Shown in pieces: positions 28,001 to 36,258 of a DNA stretch of 64,000 nt. The notes under the pieces are model-generated. The model had not been told where the DNA came from. It saw only the letters and a program-made list of their open reading frames with translations, and made no database searches. The position numbers and the translations under genes are program-made. Location: the NCBI RefSeq assembly GCF_902712915.1, contig NZ_CACTIA010000004.1, positions 62,001-126,000 on the forward strand, given 5' to 3'. Positions within the stretch are counted from its first letter, which is position 1. Each line of letters starts with the position of its first letter. Origin of the DNA: Acidiphilium sp. C61 (GTDB taxonomy: Bacteria; Pseudomonadota; Alphaproteobacteria; Acetobacterales; Acetobacteraceae).

Positions 28001-28519
28001 CTCGGCCAGCTCCTCGTTCAGACCATAAAGACCGCTGACATTGAGGCCGGCAGCGGAGAGGCTCGACCAGAAGAGATTCTGACCTGCCACGCGGTCGCGG
28101 GGCCCGAAGAGGGACGGCCACCGCGTGGCGCCCGCATCGGGATCGGGTACCGGCGCACCCGGAGGCGCTTCGGGCTGGGCAGTTGCCGGGGTTGAAGCGG
28201 CATCGGCGACCGGCACCGGCGCTGGTGCCGCCTTCGGCGGGCCGCCGGCGATCTTGGTGATCTCGTCGGCATCGACCTCGACAATCTCGCTGGCCGGAAA
28301 CACGGTCTTGATTCGATCCACGTCGAGCGTGTCGCCCGCCCGCAGCCAGATCGCCGCATTCCGCTGGTTCGCACGGAACCCGCAGTAGGTCAGCGCCTCG
28401 TGATACTCGGGAACCACGCCAGAGAACACGACAATACGGTTCTCCGAGGCTCCATCCGCGGATTTGATGATCACGCGGGAGAGGGTCATGTCGTATGCCG
28501 AGAAATCGAGCCAGCGCAT
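22091..28519 (-). CDS. strawberry-notch-type SF2 helicase, 2142 aa
   Basis: AAAGGAG precedes the ATG at 28519. Helicase motifs: ADEMGTGKGRFCATM (Walker A, ~646), LIRDESQN (motif II, DES in place of DEAH, ~794), and a C-terminal helicase part with MVINMSGAVGTDMHA and QAYGRVTRVG (motif VI, ~1350). The GxGKGR P-loop and Q-x-x-G-R-x-x-R motif are the mark of strawberry-notch (SNO) helicases, which occur on large plasmids and phages. The first ~550 residues and last ~700 are unassigned; there are disordered Ala/Pro/Gln stretches near 90-120, 1140-1180 and at the C-terminus. The substrate is unknown. It forms a unit with the 730-aa gene downstream. Confidence 0.85.
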   Translation of the reverse strand: MRWLDFSAYDMTLSRVIIKSADGASENRIVVFSGVVPEYHEALTYCGFRANQRNAAIWLRAGDTLDVDRIKTVFPASEIVEVDADEITKIAGGPPKAAPAPVPVADAASTPATAQPEAPPGAPVPDPDAGATRWPSLFGPRDRVAGQNLFWSSLSAAGLNVSGLYGLNEELAERMDFVESRGSVLNFQRIERIPANTREIWRIRNEYSLHEDADGRRYAWYPSHQALRVTGSTVAEGPADRDPSLADELLFMRPRSDVSLRILLEGLIDKQLGSEDRTYPIAEFIRIVGAENDGERAAHIRLLHEEALLDRLSAHVSGDHRRRQDFRAAYEIAAKGSVPGSNPLAARLAMTRIVRSIPQAERHLVLAIGSNAMVRTLDGDARVIPSFRAGQQERLIDSAQVILADLSGPEYAMPLEAPVEIDGYQATTVGEATLLDVMSRQDAATRLVFAWSRPAEGSTDDLWAHIGRRHAVEGRAILGRSMTAVPGRETLLVSVGARRPEILPEAPEPAMRKRHIIDWADLWSWTSEVVISRGKIKKFYEVIGTGSGEAAAVNEFQAINLPMSATTEPFTQIPVNLVHPLRTAFRRFKEQFGDVDQIVVDALRVGGMEVTKETLPEILCAEQVDAVVMASKVREFSGVHGFLNADEMGTGKGRFCATMAYLGASGALDGIENVVLLTERAQNISDLVRDIRDIGALSRMNVAVLNDGVKIFNRDTLEVTTMGLPREAWMEAMEREAFPEGINTIISTYSQFNRPDVKQVKVGRGRKAHFEERRDDSSGARKTAWIKKVVTKKTLLIRDESQNGSQDSQTGATIRQLVEQAGLVIDSSGSYARGPEQINQYPELFPPSMTRRNMAKVLARGGETAQEALAAAMVESGTMVRREHKLGSSEIVPVEPTPDEMEENIAAKDAMAVVLSEIAYMSGMASQRANAANTAMVESYLDADPVLRRQVEAARRENVEVGELLGHIPNIRMRKMGGSLYSVIRLFVAALNARKNISLSVDLLNKGIKPIILVDTTGSSILRDIEEENERAGTPDAPIDPQFRDILRRVVRMSLRGRVVEGEEPQQRNRNQPARRDHAAAEGEQAAQVEGAADGQVAEAEAAVDPVEARRVRARLAALRREARKRGFLATTQDPADMRGYMGAKARRFILADPEIDRIAHEDDRAAFARLVEAGIDVCRNDAITFGYAEAEFLDPLAAELRNEILNRVEAVGCVEAVNEQATLLPVMPEGLGGYLVRIEDMINAIPDLSSAVIDEIISTIEAAGYKMGEITGRSRRIVDGRIVRRSDTDRIESLARFNGLSPEEDRIDGMVINMSGAVGTDMHASSRFPDQRPRALVVCDMPADAVFLLQAYGRVTRVGMTSKGTIILPNTGLACHTHLMSMINTKIKTWAAGVTGNRKSSSSLDVPDMLNVIGDLVATQFLNAHPEYYARLGLEPRGHVVARIENDAIIGEPPQPANIRHYGDHRAEEEAERDRARVARPIPDQNAGQAGDGQRRQAQRHHVAGQLQIVRQAGESEDSRKGLEKMGRLFQRLVMLPHEEEKRVIETLMREYEATVEELNARGENPLRAQTIEGKVHPQSVVPLSGIDDTAAAGRNAFTRPVLIQKILTEYPQSPIRGVALERMVAEARGKAMGAISLRSLDMIEESAMAFYRMRPNLSVEDEIANGNTKLASIRASVDNIRWSVQNLRPGQLVSTLIDSGRVNAISLGVYEDTWRSHSPSGYHVKLVVPGEVEVRRMNLRTMLSDADIAVQDGLNGEAADQALREFDQANESSRMRRGLVLIGNIWQGLVMAQTLKNGHMVSWAGPGGVVQRGILLNRNIRIEDVPTEISSPAAYEYLMTMTNARNRARSDITYFRPVKNGEQRIDKSHVKFNRVTDTEIVRLDINQSVQDHEIDIFQIPDLMIEILRRGTFRTTTGLMAFVSRMDISSSAYEAYRDDFMQMFAAATERTRDWLDYQIRNHTIGTRMADIYGQELRLNGVVSQALAEATHEDLAQILAGEDLRSTTSIEFGIEEFRDVFGLMLSHDIRFYGHGAMRTAIIEDQAVRNGEASKLAARAERGDAPVQQVEDEVADNEDDVAGGAGVARNRLRRPGAPAQRGAAQPEAGPPAQQPAPAPAAVPAAMRFIGDDDDAPAPGQQAA

Positions 28520-28675
28520 TGTCCTAGATCTCCTTTGACCCGATTATCCCGGGCGGAAATGTAAGCGACAAAGCCCAACCGGCTGGCGCACCTTGGAATT
28601 TTCCAAGAGCATACCCTTGTTTTTGAAAATCAGTTCGACGCAACATGGCAGCCCGTTGCCCGGCGCCGTGCGTCG

Positions 28676-31600
28676 TCAGAAACCCAGTGCCATCGCAGGT
28701 GGTGACTCGTCCGGCAAGGCTTCCGGCTCCACGGCCTTCCCGGTCGATGGCTTCGCGAGGCTTGGCACCATCATGCGGCGGCGGCCGGGGTGGCCATATG
28801 CAGCCCGGGGCAGGCTATCCTCTCGCTCGGGCGCTTGCTCGCCGGCCGCCGCCGCATGATGGGCATGAGACGCGGAGGCCGCCTTGAGCGCACCGGACAT
28901 GATCGCCGCCCGCGTCGCCCGGTTGGGGTCATTCGGCTCGATGAGGATGTCGTAGAAATGTGAGCGAACGCGCAAGTCGAAATCTCCCTCGAGCAGATAG
29001 AGACCGTCCAGCCGGACGGTCTCGGAATACCCTGGAGCCTCCTTGCGGATGGTAAACGCGACAGCCGAGGCATGACCGTCCGCCCGCATCCCCGACATCC
29101 TGCGAATCACCCGCTGCGCGGCCTCATCCGCCGTCTCGGTGTCTTCGGCGCGGATGATCCCGATGCGGCTGTCGAACCGCTCGACTTGGGCAAGCAGGTC
29201 GGCGGCCGGCGCGACATGATTGATCACGATGCGCGAGCGCATGCCCCCCTCGGCGTCACCCTCGAAGCTGATCGAGCAATCGACCACGAGAGCCTGATGG
29301 TTTGCCTTGGCCTGTTCAATAAGCGCCTTCATTGCCGCATGGCGATCGGCACTCTCTCCCCGGCGCGGCGGGTAGAGATGCGCATCCCAATCCATCGTTC
29401 GCGCCCCGAACCGCACCACGCTGTACTGGTTACCCGAGGTCTTCGCGGTCCGCTCGACCGTGTCATACGGCAAGGCCACCACCCGCACCCGCGGCATCCC
29501 GCTCGGCGCACCCATCGCCACCGCGTGCCTGATGTGCTCCATCTCGACTACGCCGGCGCGGCGCAGACGGGGAGCGACCCGCTCGATCGGATGGTTCTTC
29601 AGATACATCCCGGTGGCGACGAACTCGCGACGGTCCTCGTCAAGCCACGGCTCGGCGAAAACCGGATACTCCACAGCATCGCGAGCCTTTTTCGACTTCG
29701 CCGAGCGCAGCGCCTTCAGGGCCTTGAACTGGTCGGCGACCAGGCGGCGATTTGGCTCCATGGCGTCGAACATACCCGCCTGGATCATCGCTTCGACCTG
29801 GTTCGCCCGGAACAGGCCAGTCCGCTTGGTCTCCTTTCCGCTCGCCGTCTCCGACTTCACGATGACCGTCATGCAGCGGTCGAAGAAGTCATCGATACCG
29901 GCAAACGGACGCTCGACCCGCATCTGGATGAACTCCGGCGGCAGCGACGAAACCCCTTTCAGGATGCCGAAGCCGAGCCGAACCGTTCTGCCATGTGGCG
30001 TGCACTCGAAATCCGAGAGGTTGATGTCGGGCATCGCGATCTCAACACCCAGAGCCTGTGCCTCACGGCGCAGCATCATGATGTTGTCGCGGCCCACGTC
30101 GCGACCGAACTTCTTCTGCGACGTCGACATTTCGATGCTGATCGCCGCGGCAATGAACTCGGCCGGGTAATGTGTCTTCAGCCACATCGTCTGGTAGGCG
30201 ATGGTCGCATAGGCAAGGGCATGACTCTTGTTGAACCCGTAATCGGCGAACTTCGCGATCACTTCATAGAGGTGAACCGCGTCCGCCTCCTGCATGCCGA
30301 GCTTCACCGCGCCCGGGATGTTTCGCGCCTCGTCTCCATGCACGAACACCGTCTTCAGTGCCGCCATCTCCTCGGCGTTCTTCTTGCCCATCGCGCGGCG
30401 CATCAGGTCGGCAGCGGCGAGAGAGAAGCCGGCGCAGACCTGGGCGATCTGCATAACCTGTTCCTGGTAGACGATGATCCCGTAGGTCTCGCCAAGGATC
30501 GCCGAGGTCTTGTCCGCCGGCGCGTAGAATTCGAACTTCTCCTCGCCCCGCTTGCGCGCGCCGAAGGAGGGGATGTTGTCCATCGGGCCGGGGCGGTAGA
30601 GGGCAACCGCGGCCGACAGGTCGAGCAGTGAGGTCGGGGCGACCTGCTTGAGGGCATTGCGCATGCCAGCTGACTCGAACTGGAAGATGCCCGAGGTCAG
30701 GCCGCGTCTGAAGTTCTCCATCACCGCCGGGTCGTCGACGGGGATCGTCTCGATATCGAAGTCCTTGACGTTGGCGCGAATGTTCGTGCTGGCCGCGCCG
30801 ATCATCGTCGCGGTCCTGAGACCGAGTATGTCGAACTTCACGAGGCCCGCGAGTTCGGCATACTTCATGTCGTAACCGCAGACGAGCTCGCCGGTCCGGC
30901 CGGGCGCGCGATCGGGAAGCATCGGAATGCGGTCGGTCAGATCCGATGCGGTGATGGCGAGGCCGGCGGCATGGGCGCCGGCGACATTGTAGTAGCCCTC
31001 AGCCTGCTGTGCCGCGCGAAAAATGTCGAGCTTGATGGACCGCAGGTCGACTCCCTGCTTGCGAGCCTCCTGGATCCTGCGAGCGGTGTCGTTCAGCTCG
31101 GTGTGCAGCACCTTCGAGGCACGGACGATGTTTCGGAGGTTGACCACCTCGTCGAGCGGCTCGCCGCCCCCCCGGACACGGTCGCTCTGGTTGTACTCCT
31201 TGATGAAGTTCAGGACCGCCTTGTCGCCGGGAAGCTGCGAGGAAAGCTTGTTGCCCTCAGCGTAGGAGAGCTCGCCACCGGCGGCGTTGGTCAGGATGCG
31301 CTGGACCGTCTTCAGCCCCTTCTTGGCACGCACCTCGCCGAAGGTCGCGATATTGGCGACCCGAGATGTACCGTAGCGCTGACGGATATAGTCCATGACG
31401 ATCGCGCGCTTGTCGCCGCAGAAATCGACGTCGAAGTCGGGCATCGAGACACGATCCGGATTCAGGAAGCGCTCGAACAGGAGACCATACCGGATCGGAT
31501 CGGGCCTGGTGATACCGATTGCCCATGCGACCAGGGACCCTGCACCGGAGCCACGGCCGGGGCCGACCGGAATGTCGGAGCGGCGGGCAAAATTGACGAA

Positions 31601-32677
31601 GTCCGAGACCATCATGAAGTAGCCGGAAAACCCCATGCGGGAGATGACCGACAGCTCGTATTCGAGACGATCGCGATATTCGGCCTGGCGGTCCTGCGGA
31701 ACCCTGAAGTCAACGAAGCGCTGGGCGAGCCCCTCTTCGGACATGCGCCGCAAGACGCCATCCTCGGTTTCGCCCGGCTTGAGGTCCGGCCAGCGCGGCA
31801 GTGAGACGGGCGCCCGGCGCGGCGCGGCGTTCGCCATCACCGCGAGATTCCCGGCATTGACCAGCGCCTCGGGCAGATCGGCGAAGAGCGCCTGCATCTC
31901 GTCGGCCGTGCGCATGTAGAAGCGCCGCTCGTTCGGGGTCGCATCGACCCGGTCGATCGAGATCTTGCGATTGCGCCTGTCGGCGTCGATCACCGCCCAG
32001 GCCAGATGCTTCTCAGGCGTCGTGTATCGGATGTCTGTCGTTGCGATGATCGGGAGGGCTGGGGCCGTCAGCATGGCGGCGCCGTTCGGTCCGGTGACCG
32101 GGAACCCGCCTTCGGCGATCCTGAGAATGGCCTGCTCGGTCTCAAGGTCGCCCGGACGCTCGATCTCGACGAACAGGCGGTCTTTGAAGATGTCGGCGAA
32201 CCAGTTCAGCGCGATCGCCGCGGTGTTCTCGCCGGCCGAGCCGATGAGCCGGGCCGGCAGGCCGTCCATGGTATTGCCGGTCAGCATGATCAGCCCGTCG
32301 CTGTGATCACGGATTTCCACCGCGGTCAGCTGTGCCGCCGGGGCCCTGCGATGCATGATCGCGGTCAGGCGGTTGAGATTGACAAGCCCGGTCTCGGTCG
32401 TTGCGACCAGGCCGATCCGGGCCAGCAGTGCGCCCGCCATCTTGAGCCTGACGCGCATCCCCACGATCGGCTTCAGCCCGGCGGCATTGCACGCCATGGC
32501 GAAGTCGAGACCGCCCGACATCGACTCCTCATCCATCAGGCCGACACAACGTGCGCCAATAGCCTTCGCCCGCTTGACGATCTCCTTCGTCGTCGCGGCG
32601 GCCTGCCCTGTGCTGTAGTGGGAGCGCACCGCGAGATGCACCACACCCAGCCCGTGCCTGTCTATCGTCTCGTCCAT
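28676..32677 (-). CDS. dnaE: DNA polymerase III alpha subunit (DnaE)
   Basis: 1333 residues, longer than E. coli DnaE (about 1160). The catalytic acids are present: PDFDVDF (~412-418) and VKFDILGLRT (~612). GPGRGSGAGSLVAW and YQEQVMQIA are also standard. The N-terminal PHP domain is degenerate: VHLAVRSHYS replaces the usual HxHS-type motif and DEESM replaces DHGNM, so its metal site is probably lost. A C-terminal extension of ~90 residues is disordered and ends AMALGF, which could be a clamp-binding tail. Carrying its own replicative polymerase implies the element replicates with less dependence on the host. There is only a weak ribosome site (GGATGAG). Confidence 0.94.
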   Translation of the reverse strand: MDETIDRHGLGVVHLAVRSHYSTGQAAATTKEIVKRAKAIGARCVGLMDEESMSGGLDFAMACNAAGLKPIVGMRVRLKMAGALLARIGLVATTETGLVNLNRLTAIMHRRAPAAQLTAVEIRDHSDGLIMLTGNTMDGLPARLIGSAGENTAAIALNWFADIFKDRLFVEIERPGDLETEQAILRIAEGGFPVTGPNGAAMLTAPALPIIATTDIRYTTPEKHLAWAVIDADRRNRKISIDRVDATPNERRFYMRTADEMQALFADLPEALVNAGNLAVMANAAPRRAPVSLPRWPDLKPGETEDGVLRRMSEEGLAQRFVDFRVPQDRQAEYRDRLEYELSVISRMGFSGYFMMVSDFVNFARRSDIPVGPGRGSGAGSLVAWAIGITRPDPIRYGLLFERFLNPDRVSMPDFDVDFCGDKRAIVMDYIRQRYGTSRVANIATFGEVRAKKGLKTVQRILTNAAGGELSYAEGNKLSSQLPGDKAVLNFIKEYNQSDRVRGGGEPLDEVVNLRNIVRASKVLHTELNDTARRIQEARKQGVDLRSIKLDIFRAAQQAEGYYNVAGAHAAGLAITASDLTDRIPMLPDRAPGRTGELVCGYDMKYAELAGLVKFDILGLRTATMIGAASTNIRANVKDFDIETIPVDDPAVMENFRRGLTSGIFQFESAGMRNALKQVAPTSLLDLSAAVALYRPGPMDNIPSFGARKRGEEKFEFYAPADKTSAILGETYGIIVYQEQVMQIAQVCAGFSLAAADLMRRAMGKKNAEEMAALKTVFVHGDEARNIPGAVKLGMQEADAVHLYEVIAKFADYGFNKSHALAYATIAYQTMWLKTHYPAEFIAAAISIEMSTSQKKFGRDVGRDNIMMLRREAQALGVEIAMPDINLSDFECTPHGRTVRLGFGILKGVSSLPPEFIQMRVERPFAGIDDFFDRCMTVIVKSETASGKETKRTGLFRANQVEAMIQAGMFDAMEPNRRLVADQFKALKALRSAKSKKARDAVEYPVFAEPWLDEDRREFVATGMYLKNHPIERVAPRLRRAGVVEMEHIRHAVAMGAPSGMPRVRVVALPYDTVERTAKTSGNQYSVVRFGARTMDWDAHLYPPRRGESADRHAAMKALIEQAKANHQALVVDCSISFEGDAEGGMRSRIVINHVAPAADLLAQVERFDSRIGIIRAEDTETADEAAQRVIRRMSGMRADGHASAVAFTIRKEAPGYSETVRLDGLYLLEGDFDLRVRSHFYDILIEPNDPNRATRAAIMSGALKAASASHAHHAAAAGEQAPEREDSLPRAAYGHPGRRRMMVPSLAKPSTGKAVEPEALPDESPPAMALGF

Positions 32678-32802
32678 AGCTCATCCATCGGTCCGATCGG
32701 ACGACCATAGCGCGCAGATATGCATCCAACCGCCGTGGGGAGCGGCTTTGGTTGCTCACACAACCGATCGGTACCCTGCCTGGGAAACCAGGAGCCACAA
32801 GC

Positions 32803-34938
32803 ATGACCGGCACCCCGACAGACGAACAGTTTCGCGCAATCACGGCAGGTACTGGCCTGGTCCGAACGCAGTCAGGCGCCGGTACCGGGAAAACCTTCAT
32901 GCTCACTCACCGGCTGAAATGGCTCGCAGAACAGGGGGTGCCGCCCAGTCGCATCCTCGCGGTCAGCTTCACACGGGCCTCCGCGAACGAGCTGGGCGAG
33001 CGCGCCGTGGCTCTGAACCCGGGCATGCCGGCCCCGGTAACCTCGACGATCCATTCCATGGCGGTTCGCTTGCTCAGGGCGTTCGGGCCGCTTGCCATCG
33101 GCACGGAGGGTCGTTGGGGAGTGGTCGACTCCGATACCACCGAGCCAATCTTCCGCGACATTACGACGAAATGGGTCGAGGAGAACCTCGGGCGCGGCTA
33201 CGCGATCGATGAGATCCAGGACCTCGGCGTGAAGGGGGTCACTCGCCAGGTGATGAAGAAGGCGCGGCAGGAGATCGACTCATGGAAGGAACGGATGATC
33301 TCGCCCGCCCAGGCGGTCGAGCGCTTCTGCGTGCCGGATGGCGATCTCAGCAACCAGTCAATGCATGCCCAGCTCTACCAGCTCCTGCAGGAGGGCCTGC
33401 ACGAGCACAGCACTCTCGAGATTTCCGACCTGATCCCTGAGGCGGTCAGAATGCTGGAGGCCAGACCCGATGTGGCCGACCGGGTGTCCGCGGCCTTCCA
33501 GCATGTCCTGGTCGACGAGTTCCAGGACGTCAATTTCGCCCAGGTCCGCCTCATCCAGTACCTGACGTCCGGCCACCGGAACCTCACGATCGTCGGGGAT
33601 TCGGACCAGTCGATCTATCTGTTCAGGCACGCCATCCCGAATGCAATGGAGCGCGCGCCAGAATTTTTCCCGCTCGTCGCCGCTGTCGGGGTGGAGGATC
33701 ATGTCCTCACGATCAACCGGCGCAACCCGGAGGCCGTCCTTCGCTGCGCGAGCATGCTGGTCGACTTCAACCCGCGCAGCGCTCCAAAGGATCTCCGGTC
33801 TGGCAAGCCTGGCGACCCGCCGAAGCTGATGAACTACGGGAATGACAATCAGGAGGCTGCGAGCGTCATCAGCCAGATTCGCAAGCTGATCGCCGGCGGA
33901 ACGCCGCCTTCAGAAATCGCCGTGCTCAGCCGCGCCGGCAGCCTGCTGATGAAAATCGTCGCTCAGGCGTGCGCAATGAAGGTGCCACACGAGGTCACCT
34001 CCGGGTTGAAATTCATGGAGCGTCGCCAGGTCCGCGACCTGATGGCCTGGCTGCGTCTCGCGCTCAATCCGGCCTGCCCCATGTCCTTTGAACGCGCCGC
34101 CGGCGCGCCCAGCCGGGGTCTTGGTCTGGCGGCGATCAAAACCGTCCGGAACTACGCCGAAGCCAACAGTGTGAATTTCATCGATGCGCTGCGAGGATGC
34201 GTTCGCGATGGGCTGATCAGAAAATCGTCGAAAGCCGGCGAAATGGCCGACCTGATCGAAGACCTGGTTCGCATGGCGGAAGACCCCGGGGTTGCCCCAG
34301 ACATGATGATCCGCGAGGTCCTCGACAGGACGGCCTACGCGACCTGGGCGATGTCGCAGTCGGAGCGGCCGGACCAGGTCCGCGACACGATCAACATCTT
34401 CGTGGATCTTGCCGGCAACATGAACCGTGCCGGTGTGGCGCCAAACCTGGTGAAGTTCCTGGACGATATCACTCTTGCCGAAGACGTCCAGGAAGAGCAT
34501 GGCGCGGTCCGGATCGGGACAATCCACTCGTCGAAGGGGCTTGAGTGGTCACACGTCTTCCTCATCGGTATCGAGGCCGGCGTGACGCCGAGCTACCTGT
34601 CGTCCGAGCCGATGGGCGAGATCAGCGACGAATACGACCCATGGGACGACCGTACCGGCTCCCTGGAGGAGGAGCGCCGGCTGCTCTATGTCGCCGCAAC
34701 CCGAGGCAAGACCAAAGTCTACCTGACGACGGCCAGGGAGAGGGCCAACCGGCCCGGCAAGTCCCGCCCTTCGCCCTTCCTCATCGAAATGGGTATCATG
34801 AGCGCGCCGAGCCCGACGGACGGCTACGACGACGAGAGCTTTAGTCAGGTGCGGCTCACGCCCCGGCGCCCGGCCAGGATGACGGCACGCCCACGGATTG
34901 TCGGACCGTCGCCGGACATGCCCGACCCATCACCCTGA
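32803..34938 (+). CDS. UvrD/Rep-type SF1A helicase
   Basis: 711 residues from ATG 32803 with AGGAG eight bases upstream. Motifs: Walker A SGAGTGKT (~25-32), LVDEFQDVN (~235), GDSDQSIYLFR (motif III), IHSSKGLEW (motif V region) and LLYVAATRGK (motif VI). These define a UvrD/PcrA/Rep-type 3'-5' translocase used in repair and replication restart. There is a disordered C-terminal tail, ending PDMPDPSP. It is divergent from dnaE, sharing the 125-base gap 32678-32802. Confidence 0.92.
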   Translation: MTGTPTDEQFRAITAGTGLVRTQSGAGTGKTFMLTHRLKWLAEQGVPPSRILAVSFTRASANELGERAVALNPGMPAPVTSTIHSMAVRLLRAFGPLAIGTEGRWGVVDSDTTEPIFRDITTKWVEENLGRGYAIDEIQDLGVKGVTRQVMKKARQEIDSWKERMISPAQAVERFCVPDGDLSNQSMHAQLYQLLQEGLHEHSTLEISDLIPEAVRMLEARPDVADRVSAAFQHVLVDEFQDVNFAQVRLIQYLTSGHRNLTIVGDSDQSIYLFRHAIPNAMERAPEFFPLVAAVGVEDHVLTINRRNPEAVLRCASMLVDFNPRSAPKDLRSGKPGDPPKLMNYGNDNQEAASVISQIRKLIAGGTPPSEIAVLSRAGSLLMKIVAQACAMKVPHEVTSGLKFMERRQVRDLMAWLRLALNPACPMSFERAAGAPSRGLGLAAIKTVRNYAEANSVNFIDALRGCVRDGLIRKSSKAGEMADLIEDLVRMAEDPGVAPDMMIREVLDRTAYATWAMSQSERPDQVRDTINIFVDLAGNMNRAGVAPNLVKFLDDITLAEDVQEEHGAVRIGTIHSSKGLEWSHVFLIGIEAGVTPSYLSSEPMGEISDEYDPWDDRTGSLEEERRLLYVAATRGKTKVYLTTARERANRPGKSRPSPFLIEMGIMSAPSPTDGYDDESFSQVRLTPRRPARMTARPRIVGPSPDMPDPSP

Positions 34939-35009
34939 ACGAGATCACCGACCGGCGACCGACAGTCCGCCAGGATGGCGGCGCCCTTCCAGGTTTTTTG
35001 CCAACAAGA

Positions 35010-35046
35010 AAGGGGCGCCACCCGCAAGGATGGCGCCCTTGGTCTT
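35010..35046. terminator. terminator between convergent genes
   Basis: GGGCGCCA pairs with TGGCGCCC around a 10-base loop, followed by GGTCTTT. A partial copy (GGCGGCGCCCTTCC then TTTTTT) lies just before it at 34977-34999. It lies between the convergent UvrD-like and coiled-coil genes. Confidence 0.6.
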
Positions 35047-35076
35047 TCCTGCCGCGGAGTGGCGGCGAATTGATCC

Positions 35077-36084
35077 TCAGCCCACGCCGGGGAACAACTC
35101 ATTCAGGATGCCAGCCATCGGGTTGTCCTGATCCAGGTCCGGCTCGACCGGTGCAGCCTGGACATGGCTTGCGCTCTCGTCGGCCTGCCGAGGCTGGGGC
35201 TCCGGAGCGATGACAGCGGGGCGCTGGCGGGGAGAGGGCATAACCACCGGCGGCGCGGGCTGCTCAACCTGCTTCGGACTGGCGGCGGCGGGCTTGGCAT
35301 CCTGCTCAGGCTTCGCCTCGGGCTCGACCTGGGCATCATCCCCTTCAACGACGATCGGCTTGGCGGCGCGACGGGCCGGCATGACAACGGGCGGCGGCTC
35401 TTCAGCCTTCGGAGCTTCCGCCACCTTCAGGGGTTCGACCGCCTTCGGGGCTTCCGCCACCTTCACAGGCTCTTCAGCCTTCGGAGCTTCCGCCACCTTC
35501 ACAGGCTCTTCAGCCTTCGGAGCTTCCGCCACCTTCACAGGCTCTTCAGCCTTCGGAGCTTCCGCCACCTTCACAGGCTCTTCAGCCTTCGGGGCTTCCG
35601 CCTTCACAGGCTCGACGGGTGCGGCGGACTGCTCAGCCTCTGTCGCCTCGGGTTGCTTGGCCTCGGCGGGCTGCCCGGCATCCCGTGCAGCAGCCTGGGA
35701 GCCAACCCTGATGGTCTTCGGTCGGCCACGGCCACGGCTGGTCTTCACCAGAAGGATAGGAGCATCTGGATCGAGCACCTTGCTCTCGATAAGCACATTG
35801 AGCCGGGCTTCGGCCACGCGGTGCATGAGATCCACATCCGCGCCTGCGGCTACGATCTCGCCGCGGATCTCCTGGATGCTTGTCTCGATATTGGCGAACC
35901 CGTTCTGGGCCTCGTCACGGCTCTGCGTCGCGGCAGTGAGCCGGGCTTCGATGTCGCGTTTCTGTGCTTCGAGATCGCTGACCTCCTTGGCAAGCCTCTG
36001 AAGGACACTGCCATAGCGATAACGGGAGAGAAGATTGGTCTCGAGGCTGGAAAGAAGCTTTTCCGGGTCTTTGGCGATCGGCAT
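35077..36084 (-). CDS. coiled-coil protein with Pro/Lys/Glu repeats
   Basis: 335 residues. Residues ~20-80 are a coiled coil (VLQRLAKEVSDLEAQKRDI). RGRGRPKTIRVG (~120) is an AT-hook-like basic patch. Residues ~155-230 are 12-residue repeats (PKAEEPVKVAEA and variants), stiff and charged. It ends in a disordered region with the tail NPMAGILNELFPGVG. I do not know its function; the AT-hook-like patch plus coiled coil suggests a DNA-associated scaffold. The repeat copy number is probably variable. Confidence 0.68.
   Translation of the reverse strand: MPIAKDPEKLLSSLETNLLSRYRYGSVLQRLAKEVSDLEAQKRDIEARLTAATQSRDEAQNGFANIETSIQEIRGEIVAAGADVDLMHRVAEARLNVLIESKVLDPDAPILLVKTSRGRGRPKTIRVGSQAAARDAGQPAEAKQPEATEAEQSAAPVEPVKAEAPKAEEPVKVAEAPKAEEPVKVAEAPKAEEPVKVAEAPKAEEPVKVAEAPKAVEPLKVAEAPKAEEPPPVVMPARRAAKPIVVEGDDAQVEPEAKPEQDAKPAAASPKQVEQPAPPVVMPSPRQRPAVIAPEPQPRQADESASHVQAAPVEPDLDQDNPMAGILNELFPGVG
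35401..35613. repeat. 36-bp tandem repeat inside the coiled-coil gene
   Basis: Five 36-bp units at 35401-35580, of which the last three (35473-35580) are identical, plus a partial unit to 35613. Each encodes 12 residues on the minus strand, so copy number can change without breaking the frame. Confidence 0.9.
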
Positions 36085-36170
36085 GTCTCTGTTCCTGACG
36101 GATCGAACTCTGATTTCCTGAATTGAACAGGTTTGTCATACTATTTTGGAATCAACATTTCAAGTTAAAC

Positions 36171-36198
36171 TTGACTTTTCGGCCGAAAATAGTATTTT
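36171..36198 (+). promoter_or_regulatory. promoter of a short RNA
   Basis: TTGACT, 16 bases, TATTTT. The next feature is a strong terminator only ~60 bases away. Confidence 0.5.
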
Positions 36199-36204
36199 CA
36201 TCGT

Positions 36205-36258
36205 CAACCGGAGGAATTCTGGTGCCACATCTGAACGGCGGGATATTCCCGCCGTTTT
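36205..36258 (+). ncRNA. candidate ~55-nt small RNA
   Basis: A promoter (36171-36198) is followed by GGAGGAATTCTG and then a perfect 10-bp terminator stem (AACGGCGGGA, TAT, TCCCGCCGTT at 36234-36256) with TTTTC. The transcript would be about 55 nt with an exposed Shine-Dalgarno-like GGAGGA. A GTG at 36222 could start a 40-codon ORF through the hairpin; I think the RNA reading is more likely. Confidence 0.42.

Noticed and set aside
35401..35613. CRISPR-like repeats
   Set aside because: The units are directly adjacent without spacers and lie in frame in a coding region.
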